From Candidatus Pelagibacter sp. (GTDB lineage Bacteria > Pseudomonadota > Alphaproteobacteria > Pelagibacterales > Pelagibacteraceae), in the NCBI GenBank assembly GCA_028408025.1, contig JAOOKL010000008.1:1-18853 (forward strand): a stretch of DNA of 18,853 nucleotides, read 5' to 3'. Under the pieces are notes generated by a model. That model did not search any database, had not been told where the DNA came from, and saw nothing but the letters and a program-made list of their open reading frames with translations. Numbering within the stretch: position 1 is the stretch's first letter; every line of letters begins with the position of its first letter. This document shows positions 8,473 through 18,634 of this stretch, piece after piece. A program made the position numbers and the translations under genes.

Positions 8473-9366
8473 ATGCAGCTCCCTGTCGTTAATCACCCGG
8501 ATTACGTTGCAAAAATAAATGACGATAACAAATTTCCTATCAAAAAATTTGGCGCTCTAGCAAAACATTTATTAGAAAAAAAGGTAATAACAAAGTTTCA
8601 TATTCCTAAAGAATGCTCTATTGAAACAATGAGAACTTCTCATTCAATAGATTATATAAATCAAATAAAAAATAAAACTTTAGATATTAAATTACAAAAA
8701 AAAATTGGATTTCCAATTAACGATAGTGTCGTAAGAAGATCATTCGTTGCAACTGGTGGTACAGTACTTGCAAGTAAACTTGCAATAGACTCGAAACTTG
8801 CTTGTAATACAGCTGGAGGAAGTCATCATGCTACTTTTAGTTTTGGTGCAGGATATTGTGTATTTAATGATGTCGCAGTAGCAGCAAATTATCTTAAAAA
8901 TAAAGGATACGCAAAAAAAATTCTCATTTTAGATTTAGATGTTCATCAAGGAAATGGGAATTCTGAAATATTCAAAAACGATAAAGACGTATTTACTTTT
9001 AGTATGCACTGCGCTTCAAACTATCCTGCAAAAAAATCAAAAAGTGATATGGACATAGAGCTTAAAGAATATATGGAGGACAGAGAGTATTTAGATATTC
9101 TTAATTTTAACTTAAAAAGATTAAATAAATTAAATTTTGACTTTGTTTTTTATATTGCTGGAGTAGATGTTCACTATAATGACAGACTTGGTAAATTAAA
9201 ACTTTCTGACGAGGGGATTGAAAAACGAGACATGCTTGTAATTGAGAATTATTTTATCAAAAAAATTCCTTTATGTGGAGTATTAGGGGGAGGCTATAAT
9301 AGAAATTTTGATAAACTAATAGAACTACATTCTAAACTTCATAAAAGTTGTGCAAATTTTATTTAG
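8473..9366 (+). CDS. Histone deacetylase superfamily protein, class IV (HDAC11)-like
   Basis: Metal-dependent amidohydrolase expected to remove acetyl or acyl groups from lysine or another amine; the bacterial substrate is unknown. The 297 residues are normal for bacterial members. Active-site elements are complete: the tandem histidines H118-H119 in GGSHHATF, the metal ligands D156 and H158 in DLDVHQGNG, the third metal aspartate D232 in AGVDVHYNDRLG, and the transition-state tyrosine Y275 in GGGYNR. The early PVVNHPDY segment and the GFPINDSVVRRS stretch resemble class IV bacterial HDACs more than AcuC. The start ATG puts the first conserved motif at residue 4, as in relatives. It follows the miniprotein by nine bases and probably shares the thiolase transcript, linking it loosely to acetyl-group metabolism. 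Confidence 0.9.
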   Translation: MQLPVVNHPDYVAKINDDNKFPIKKFGALAKHLLEKKVITKFHIPKECSIETMRTSHSIDYINQIKNKTLDIKLQKKIGFPINDSVVRRSFVATGGTVLASKLAIDSKLACNTAGGSHHATFSFGAGYCVFNDVAVAANYLKNKGYAKKILILDLDVHQGNGNSEIFKNDKDVFTFSMHCASNYPAKKSKSDMDIELKEYMEDREYLDILNFNLKRLNKLNFDFVFYIAGVDVHYNDRLGKLKLSDEGIEKRDMLVIENYFIKKIPLCGVLGGGYNRNFDKLIELHSKLHKSCANFI

Positions 9367-9467
9367 TTTTTTATCAAATACTTCTTTAATAAAATTTTTT
9401 GAACAATCAGTTTTTTATCAGATTTAATTTCTTTTTTTTTAAACAATAGATCTAACAACCATTTCAT
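9363..9467 (-). CDS. Possible 34-residue basic miniprotein
   Basis: In the 247-bp spacer between the deacetylase and aceE, a minus-strand frame from ATG 9467 to TAA 9363 encodes a lysine/leucine-rich peptide (start MKWLLDLLFKKKEIKSDKK) that could form an amphipathic helix. An in-frame TGA lies just upstream, so this ATG is the only likely start, and no well-spaced Shine-Dalgarno is present. Poly-T and poly-A runs in the spacer make such a lysine-rich frame easy to get by chance. The rest of the spacer holds only the candidate aceE promoter. Confidence 0.15.
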   Translation of the reverse strand: MKWLLDLLFKKKEIKSDKKLIVQKILLKKYLIKN

Positions 9468-9599
9468 GCCTCATCTGACTAAACTTTGATGACCAAAAAT
9501 AGCGTAAAATGTGTCAAAAAATGAAATATTCACGCAATTTGCCCTACTATTTATTAATTGTTTATTTTTAGTCCTCTTTTTAATATCTTGTAACCAGTT

Positions 9600-9605
9600 T
9601 ATAAT
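9600..9605 (+). promoter_or_regulatory. Consensus -10 box immediately upstream of aceE
   Basis: A perfect TATAAT lies eight bases before the aceE ATG (9614). Transcription from it would begin around 9611-9614, giving a leaderless or nearly leaderless mRNA. This agrees with the absence of a Shine-Dalgarno before aceE. The -35 region (about 9577-9582, TTTTTA) is poor. Promoter prediction in such AT-rich DNA is weak, but an exact hexamer at this position is notable. Confidence 0.45.
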
Positions 9606-9613
9606 AGACATCT

Positions 9614-12619
<3,006 letters not shown>

Positions 12620-12621
12620 TT

Positions 12622-13881
12622 ATGTCTGATCTTAAAATTATAGTTCCTGATATGGGTGATTTTAAGGATGTAGAAATTATTGAAGTGCTAGTAAAAGAGG
12701 GTCAAACAATTAATAAAAATGAATCTTTAATTACTCTTGAAAGTGATAAATCTAGTGTTGAAGTTCCATCTACTCGATCAGGTACTATTAATAAAATAAA
12801 TGTAAAAGTCGGTGATAAAGTCAATCAAGGTGACCTAATTTTGACTTTGAAATCATCTGAAAAGGTTGAACAAGTAAAAGAACCTGTTGCAAAGACGCCA
12901 GCAAAAAAAATAGATGTAGAAAAAGATCAACCTAAGAAGATAAAAACTCCTCCACCTGCAACTGTTGAGACAACTAAAACAGGGACAAAGTTAGCTAGTC
13001 CTAAAGTAAGAAAATTCGCAAGAGAATTAGGGGCAAACGTATTAGAAATTCCTGGTTCTCAAAGGTCGGGTAGAGTCTCAGAAGAAGATGTAAAAGAATT
13101 TGTTCGATCGCAAGTAACTGTAAATAAAGGAGCAGTTGAGAAAAAAAAACATAAAGAAGAGTTTACTCACGAGGAATTTGGTCAGATTGAAATAAAAGAA
13201 ATACCTAGAGTAAAAAGATTGTCTGGACCACACTTAGTAAGGTCTTGGACTGAGATCCCACACGTTACCCAACATGATGAAGTAGATATTACTGAGATGG
13301 AACAATTTAGATCGTCATTGTATGACTACTACTCTGGTGAAATTATTAAAGTAACTCCACTAGCATTTATAGCTAAGGCACTAGTTAGTGCTTTAAAAAA
13401 GTTTCCTAATTTTAATGCTTCTATTGATCCAAATCAAAATAAAATTGTATATAAAAAATATTTTCACATAGGTTTTGCAGTTGATACTCCTCACGGATTA
13501 ATGGTACCTAAAATCAGAGATGTTGATCAAATGAGTATTAAAGAAATTGGAGAAGCGTTAAAAAAAACTAGTAAGCTTTGTAGAGAATTAAAGATTGATA
13601 AAAAAGAGTTTTTTGGTGGCTCAATGACAATTTCAAGTTTAGGGGGAATAGGTGGAACCTTCTTTACTCCAATAATTAATCCACCAGAAGTAGCTATTCT
13701 TGGGGTAGGAAAAACTTTTGATAGACTAGTGAAAATAAATGGAAGAATAGTTTCAAGAAAGATACTTCCTTTATCTTTATCTTACGATCATAGATTGATT
13801 GATGGTGCTGAAGGTGCAAGATTTTGTGTTTATTTAAGCGAGTGTTTAGGTAAAGACTTCGCATTCAAGCTTGCTGTTTAA
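12622..13881 (+). CDS. aceF: Pyruvate dehydrogenase E2, dihydrolipoamide acetyltransferase, one lipoyl domain
   Basis: Core of the pyruvate dehydrogenase complex: moves the acetyl group from lipoate to CoA. Domain order over 419 residues: a single lipoyl domain (about 5-77) with lysine K43 in ESDKSS; a Lys/Pro/Thr-rich flexible linker (about 80-125); a peripheral subunit-binding domain (about 128-165, ASPKVRKFARELGA...GRVSEEDVKEF); and the catalytic acyltransferase domain (about 195-419) ending in the active-site motif SYDHRLIDGAEGARF with H390 and D394. E. coli AceF has three lipoyl domains and 630 residues; here there is one, while the partner E1 carries another. The gene starts two bases after aceE with no visible Shine-Dalgarno, so translation is probably coupled. 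No E3 (lpd) gene follows, so E3 must be encoded elsewhere. Confidence 0.96.
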   Translation: MSDLKIIVPDMGDFKDVEIIEVLVKEGQTINKNESLITLESDKSSVEVPSTRSGTINKINVKVGDKVNQGDLILTLKSSEKVEQVKEPVAKTPAKKIDVEKDQPKKIKTPPPATVETTKTGTKLASPKVRKFARELGANVLEIPGSQRSGRVSEEDVKEFVRSQVTVNKGAVEKKKHKEEFTHEEFGQIEIKEIPRVKRLSGPHLVRSWTEIPHVTQHDEVDITEMEQFRSSLYDYYSGEIIKVTPLAFIAKALVSALKKFPNFNASIDPNQNKIVYKKYFHIGFAVDTPHGLMVPKIRDVDQMSIKEIGEALKKTSKLCRELKIDKKEFFGGSMTISSLGGIGGTFFTPIINPPEVAILGVGKTFDRLVKINGRIVSRKILPLSLSYDHRLIDGAEGARFCVYLSECLGKDFAFKLAV

Positions 13882-13904
13882 TATAAATTACAATAATAAA
13901 CATC

Positions 13905-14807
13905 ATGAATAAAAAATTGATCTCTCTGATCTGTGCTATCTCATGTTCATTTTTATGGGGTACGGCATTTATTGCTCAAGACATGGGAATGGATTATATC
14001 GGACCCTTTTCTTTTTCTGCCGGAAGAATGTTTCTAGGTTTTATTACATTAATTCCTTTTTTTTTCATTTTTGAATTTAAAAAGATTAAAGAAAAGAAAT
14101 TTTCTTATAATACTATTCTAATTTATCTAACTCTTTTGGGATTCTTTCTTAGTGGAGGATTTGCATTACAACAGTACTCATTACTTTATACTGATGTTGC
14201 AAATGCAGCAATATTTACAATATTTTATGTACTAATTGTTCCTTCTATTTCGTATTTTTTATTTTCTAAAAAAATTCACTGGTCTGTTTGGCCATCGGTC
14301 TTTGTTTGTATAATTGGAGGTTTTTTACTTACTGAAATAAATAATGTGACAGTAAGATTAGGAGATGCATTGGTCTTATTAGGAGCTTTTTTTTGGGCTT
14401 TTCATATTGTTTACTTATCAAAATTTTTAAAGTTATTTAACTATCCTATTACTATAACAATGGGAGCTTGTTTATTTGGGACTATAATTACTTTAATACC
14501 ATCTTTAGTATTTGAAAACATCACTCTAGGAAATTTATTATTGGAAAAAAACGAACTTCTTTATGCTGGTGTTTTATCTAGTGGAATAGCTTTTTTATTA
14601 CAAGCCTTTAGTCAACAAAATCTATCTCCAGCTCCTGTAGCAATCATTTTTTCTTTGGAGGGTGTTTTTGCTGCAATATTTGGATGGATATTACTAAGCC
14701 AATTCTTATCAGATCTAAAAATATTCGGAATAGTATTAGTGCTAGTTGCTGTAATTTTCTCTCAACTAGCTCCAATATATGATAAAAAATACTATGGACG
14801 AAACTAA
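13905..14807 (+). CDS. EamA/DMT-family transporter, ten membrane segments
   Basis: Inner-membrane protein of the drug/metabolite transporter superfamily; members commonly export amino acids or other metabolites, but the substrate cannot be read from sequence. The 300 residues form two EamA repeats. The first begins with a typical N-terminal helix carrying the family signature FLWGTAFIAQDMG (about residues 17-29), and the second begins around GDALVLLGAFFWAFHIVYLS. Ten hydrophobic segments can be counted, with a short polar C-terminus. It starts 23 bases after aceF on the same strand and overlaps the thioesterase gene, so it may belong to the aceEF transcript, although no functional link to pyruvate metabolism is evident. 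Confidence 0.9.
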   Translation: MNKKLISLICAISCSFLWGTAFIAQDMGMDYIGPFSFSAGRMFLGFITLIPFFFIFEFKKIKEKKFSYNTILIYLTLLGFFLSGGFALQQYSLLYTDVANAAIFTIFYVLIVPSISYFLFSKKIHWSVWPSVFVCIIGGFLLTEINNVTVRLGDALVLLGAFFWAFHIVYLSKFLKLFNYPITITMGACLFGTIITLIPSLVFENITLGNLLLEKNELLYAGVLSSGIAFLLQAFSQQNLSPAPVAIIFSLEGVFAAIFGWILLSQFLSDLKIFGIVLVLVAVIFSQLAPIYDKKYYGRN

Positions 14808-15168
14808 AAAAGGTTTTATGCAAAATATTGGTGATTTGTCTTTTAAAAAGATAAATGACTCAAATTTTGAATTTAGTATAAAAGTTGTGGAAAGTTTTTT
14901 AAACACTGGTGGGATAGCTCACGGTGGATTCATAGCTACAATTGCTGATACTGGTATGGGGAATGCAGCACACATCGCAGCAGGAAATAAAAGATGTGTT
15001 ACGATAAATTTAGATATAAAGTTTATTTCTGCGGGAAAATTAAATGAAACATTAGTAGGAAAAGTTAAAATTTTAAAGCGAACAAAAACATTAGTCTTTA
15101 TAAATAGTGAAATATACGGTGCAGAAAAAATAGTAGCTTCTGCATCTGGTACTTGGAAAATTCTTTAA
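14794..15168 (+). CDS. PaaI-like hotdog-fold thioesterase
   Basis: Small hotdog-fold protein expected to hydrolyse acyl-CoA or aryl-CoA thioesters. The signature is the GGIAHGGFIATIADTGMG segment: HGG followed by an Asp in the DTxMG context, as in PaaI/YbgC-like clades. The beta-strand core (KRCVTINLDIKFISAG...LVGKVKILKRTKTLVFINSE) follows. Three in-frame ATGs are possible. 14779 overlaps the EamA gene by 29 bases; 14794 (chosen) keeps the N-terminal KKGFM segment that relatives tend to have; 14818 has the best Shine-Dalgarno (AAAAAGG, four bases before it) and no overlap, giving 116 residues. The stop codon overlaps the convergent permease gene by four bases. Substrate is unknown; proximity to aceEF and the thiolase fits general acyl-CoA housekeeping. 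Confidence 0.85.
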   Translation: MDETKKGFMQNIGDLSFKKINDSNFEFSIKVVESFLNTGGIAHGGFIATIADTGMGNAAHIAAGNKRCVTINLDIKFISAGKLNETLVGKVKILKRTKTLVFINSEIYGAEKIVASASGTWKIL

Positions 15169-17489
15169 ACTTTTCTTCTGTAATTTAGATAACCAATAAT
15201 CAATAGAAAAACTAACGCAATAGGATAAACAATAGCTTTATTTGGCCTTTCTGGGTTTTCAATTTTAAAATTACTTATGATATCACCCGTTTGAATACCA
15301 GATTTTTTTGCTTCCCCTTTCCAGTTTAATTTATCAACGGTCAATTTATCGTTCTGATTTATTAAAGTTACGCCAAATTCCTCTAGGTTATAATTATTTT
15401 CAAATTTCCCTTTATCGATAACAAATAATTTATATCTTTCTCCGTATTCGGTAACTCGTGTGACTTTTATATGAACCTCTTTTGAGGGATCGAAAGATAA
15501 ATTTTGAATACTTTCTGCTGAAAGTTTTTGTTCATTAAATTTTGGATAGAATTTACCTAATACATAGTCTGGAGCTAAAAAGGATAGAGATATGATTAAG
15601 AACGCTATAATCTCATACCATCTTAATTTATTGATAAACCATTGTTGTGTAGCTGAAGTAAAAACTAAAATACCTATTAATGAAGTAGCTATTACCAATA
15701 GAGCTTGCCAGATACTATCTACTCCAATTAATAAAAGTTCATGGTTAAACAAAAAGACAATTGGTAAAATTCCTGTTCTCAAGCTGTACCAAATTGCTTG
15801 GAGTCCTGTCCTTAAAGGGTCTCCACCAGAAATTGCAGCAGCCGCATAAGAGGCTAAACCAACAGGAGGTGTTACATCGGCCATTAACCCAAAGTAAAAT
15901 ACAAATAAGTGTACAGCTATCAAAGGAAAGATAAAGCCCGAAGCATTTCCAACGTCAACTAAAACTGTAGCCATTAGTGAAGCCACTACCACATAGTTTG
16001 CAGTTGTGGGAAGGCCCATTCCCAGTAGCAAACAAAGAATAATAGTTAACAAAATTAATATTATTACATTATCTCTTGCTATTGTCTCGATGACTATAAT
16101 TAAATTAGTGCTAAGTCCTGTAGATCCAACTGCACCTACTATTATACCTGCGGTCGCAATCGCAATTCCAACTCCCACCATATTAATTGCGCCTTTTTGA
16201 AGACCAATAATAGTTTGATTCCACCACTCAATTAGGCCAATTTTATAATCTGAATTTTTAATAATACGATTTATCAAATTTACTAAGATTAAAGAAATCG
16301 TTGCATAAAAAATTGAAAAACCAGCAGTGTATCGCATGTAGACAAGTAAAAAAATTAAAACAAAAATTGGTATTAAAAAATGTAACCCAGATAAAAAAGT
16401 TCTCTTAAGATGAGGTACGTCTGCGTCATCCATTCCTTTAAGTCCTAGTTTAAGAGCCTCTAAATGAGATATATAAAATAAAGCAATGTATGAAATAATA
16501 GCTGGTAAAAAAGCATGTTTAACAACTTCAAAATAAGTGACACCTATGAAACTTGCCATAACGAAAGCTGCAGCCCCCATGACTGGTGGCATAATTTGAC
16601 CGTTAACAGATGATGAAACTTCAATTGCTCCAGCTTTTTCTTGTGAGAACCCAGTTTTTTTCATTATTGGAATTGTAAAAGTTCCAGTAGTAACTGTATT
16701 AGCAATTGAAGAACCTGAGATCATTCCTGTCATTCCAGATCCTAAAATAGCTGCTTTAGCTGGTCCTCCGCGCATCTTACCAACCATAGCAAATGCTAAA
16801 TCTAAGAAGTATTTTCCTCCACCCGCTGTTTCCAATAATGCTCCAAATAAAACAAACAAAAATATAAAATCTACCGAAACCCCTATTGGTATTCCAAAAA
16901 TGGCCTCTTGATCAAACCATTGAAATCCAACTAATCTTTTAATGGAAAGGCCTCCATGAGAAATAATATCTGGCGCATATTTTCCAAAATATGAGAACAA
17001 TAAAAAACAAATAGCAATTATCACTAAAGGTAATCCAATTGCTCTTCTTGTTGCCTCTAAAAGTATTAAAATACCCGTTGCACCAATAATAAGCTCTACA
17101 GGAACTTTAAATCCAAATATATCTTTAACTAGTAGAATGCCGCCTCTATTTACAAGATCATCATAAAAAAAATAAATATAAAGACAACAAAAAGCAGCAA
17201 CTATACTAATAAGAATATCAAAAGCTGAAATTTTTTTTCCTCTTACAACCGGAAAAATTAAAAAAGTTAAAGTTAAAGCAAAACCTAAATGTATTGCCCT
17301 AGCAGGTAAGCCTTTAAACATTCCAAAATTGAACCAAAAAGGGAACGGTGAAGCATACCAAAGTTGAAAAAATGTCCAAAGTATTGCAATTCCAAAAACT
17401 ATTTTTAAATGAACTCCAGACAAATTTCTTGTTGGAGAAATATCTTCTTGAATTTTTTCTTTAATTTTACTTTGAAAGTTTTGATTCAT
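15165..17489 (-). CDS. TRAP transporter fused permease (DctQM), TAXI type, with C-terminal DUF3394-like domain
   Basis: Sodium-driven secondary importer that takes substrate from a periplasmic TAXI receptor. The 774 residues fuse the small four-helix DctQ-like part (about 28-150) with the large DctM-like part (about 150-600). The latter includes the GSGMTGMISGSSIANTVTTG loop and the LGMGLPTTANYVVVAS loop, both typical of this family's transport core. After a helix near 625-645 comes a periplasmic segment of about 100 residues with a PDZ-like EAKKSGIQTGDIISNF motif near 730, then a last helix and a basic tail (YRRKV). This matches the DUF3394 extension of TAXI permeases. It lies downstream of its receptor gene, separated by a terminator hairpin. 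No good Shine-Dalgarno is seen at the chosen ATG. The substrate is unknown; TAXI systems elsewhere handle C4/C5 dicarboxylates or glutamate. Confidence 0.93.
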   Translation of the reverse strand: MNQNFQSKIKEKIQEDISPTRNLSGVHLKIVFGIAILWTFFQLWYASPFPFWFNFGMFKGLPARAIHLGFALTLTFLIFPVVRGKKISAFDILISIVAAFCCLYIYFFYDDLVNRGGILLVKDIFGFKVPVELIIGATGILILLEATRRAIGLPLVIIAICFLLFSYFGKYAPDIISHGGLSIKRLVGFQWFDQEAIFGIPIGVSVDFIFLFVLFGALLETAGGGKYFLDLAFAMVGKMRGGPAKAAILGSGMTGMISGSSIANTVTTGTFTIPIMKKTGFSQEKAGAIEVSSSVNGQIMPPVMGAAAFVMASFIGVTYFEVVKHAFLPAIISYIALFYISHLEALKLGLKGMDDADVPHLKRTFLSGLHFLIPIFVLIFLLVYMRYTAGFSIFYATISLILVNLINRIIKNSDYKIGLIEWWNQTIIGLQKGAINMVGVGIAIATAGIIVGAVGSTGLSTNLIIVIETIARDNVIILILLTIILCLLLGMGLPTTANYVVVASLMATVLVDVGNASGFIFPLIAVHLFVFYFGLMADVTPPVGLASYAAAAISGGDPLRTGLQAIWYSLRTGILPIVFLFNHELLLIGVDSIWQALLVIATSLIGILVFTSATQQWFINKLRWYEIIAFLIISLSFLAPDYVLGKFYPKFNEQKLSAESIQNLSFDPSKEVHIKVTRVTEYGERYKLFVIDKGKFENNYNLEEFGVTLINQNDKLTVDKLNWKGEAKKSGIQTGDIISNFKIENPERPNKAIVYPIALVFLLIIGYLNYRRKV

Positions 17490-17511
17490 CTTAGTTAGGA
17501 TACCTTATTCT

Positions 17512-17546
17512 AAAAAAAAAGGCCCAAAAAATATTGGGCCTTTTTT
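17512..17546 (-). terminator. Strong intrinsic terminator between TAXI receptor and permease
   Basis: GGCCCAA (17521-17527) pairs perfectly with TTGGGCC (17534-17540) around a six-base loop. Flanking A6/T6 runs extend the stem to 13 bp. Read on the minus strand, the hairpin is followed by a run of nine T, the classic intrinsic terminator form. Because of the symmetric A and T tracts it could also act on the plus strand. It lies 19 bases past the receptor stop codon and 22 bases before the permease start, so it should lower permease expression relative to the receptor. Confidence 0.85.
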
Positions 17547-17565
17547 AATAAAACTGAAAGTTAGA

Positions 17566-18570
17566 TTACATTAATCCAGCTTCTTTGTAATACTTAATTG
17601 CACCTGGATGTAATGGAGCCGATAATCCATCAGCTATCATATTTTTCTTTTCCAGAGGTCCAAATGCAGGATGTTGAGCTCTGAAATCATCAAAGTTCTC
17701 CATAACTGCTTTTGTAACTAAGTATACAAGTTCTTCAGAAACATTAGCGCTTGTAACAACTGTGGCCTTTACACCAAATGTTGTAGCGTCTTTTTTTTGG
17801 TTAGAGTAAGTTCCTTTTGGAATAACTGCTTTAGCATAATAGTCTGCTCCATCAATTAAACCTTGAACTGGTGCACCAGTTAAATTAATTGGGCTTGCTT
17901 TTGCTTTGCAAGTAGCTGCTTGTTCCATAGCTCCATTTGGAAATCCAACAGAATATCCAAACGCATCTATTTTACCATCACAAAGAGCTTTTACTTGTTC
18001 AGAAGAAGTAAGTTCAGTAGTAGCTTTAAACATACTCATATCTGCTCCCATAGCTTTCATTAATTCTTCCATAGTTCCTCTTTGACCAGAACCTGGGTTA
18101 CCAATGTTTACTGTTTTTCCTTTTAGGCCTTTGAAATTTTTGATTCCAGATTTTTTACTTGCCCAAATTTGGAAAGGTTCATTATGAACAGAAAATACAG
18201 CTCTTAAATTACTAAACTGTTTTCCTTCCCATTTGCTTGAACCATTGTAAGCATGATACTGCCAGTCTGACTGAGCAACACCAAATTGAAACTCACCATC
18301 TTTGATTTGTCCAATATTATAGTTAGAACCACCTGTTGAAGGTGCAGTACATCTGTAAGCTTTAGCTGTACCTTTTTTTCTACCGTGATCAGCGCTTATT
18401 GCTGATTTATGAAGCATTTTACAAATAGCATTTCCTGTTTGAAAATAAACTCCAGTAGGTCCGCCAGTTCCTATTGTAAAGAACTCTGCTGATTTCGCGA
18501 TTGAAGTAATCGGGCTTGATAAAGCAAAAGTTACTAAAATTGCAGAAATCATTGATATCATTTTTTTCAT
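17566..18570 (-). CDS. TAXI-family TRAP transporter solute-binding receptor
   Basis: Periplasmic receptor that captures the substrate for the neighbouring TRAP permease. The 334 residues begin with a clear Sec signal peptide (MKK, then a hydrophobic stretch, likely cut after A28 in AKSAEFF). The mature start FFTIGTGGPTGVYFQTG is the hallmark of the TAXI family. Other family segments follow: FGVAQSDWQYHAY, the GNPGSGQRGTMEELMKA loop, DAFGYSVGFPNGA and the ending PLHPGAIKYYKEAGL. Several cysteines in the mature protein could form disulfides. The ATG is preceded by a G-rich GGGGGA about five bases upstream, an atypical but plausible ribosome binding site. It has its own candidate promoter and is followed by an intrinsic terminator. 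The ligand cannot be deduced. Confidence 0.94.
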   Translation of the reverse strand: MKKMISMISAILVTFALSSPITSIAKSAEFFTIGTGGPTGVYFQTGNAICKMLHKSAISADHGRKKGTAKAYRCTAPSTGGSNYNIGQIKDGEFQFGVAQSDWQYHAYNGSSKWEGKQFSNLRAVFSVHNEPFQIWASKKSGIKNFKGLKGKTVNIGNPGSGQRGTMEELMKAMGADMSMFKATTELTSSEQVKALCDGKIDAFGYSVGFPNGAMEQAATCKAKASPINLTGAPVQGLIDGADYYAKAVIPKGTYSNQKKDATTFGVKATVVTSANVSEELVYLVTKAVMENFDDFRAQHPAFGPLEKKNMIADGLSAPLHPGAIKYYKEAGLM

Positions 18571-18596
18571 ATGATCCCCCGTTTGTTAATGTAATA

Positions 18597-18625
18597 ATTT
18601 AACTATGTATCAGGACGAAGGTCAA
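18597..18625 (-). promoter_or_regulatory. Candidate promoter of the TAXI receptor gene
   Basis: On the minus strand TTGACC (18620-18625) and TTAAAT (18597-18602) are separated by exactly 17 bases, the optimal sigma-70 spacing. Transcription would start near 18590, giving a leader of about 20 bases that contains the G-rich ribosome binding site. No terminator for the upstream aminotransferase gene was seen in this 64-base spacer, so read-through is also possible. Confidence 0.5.
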
Positions 18626-18634
18626 AGAGAATCT

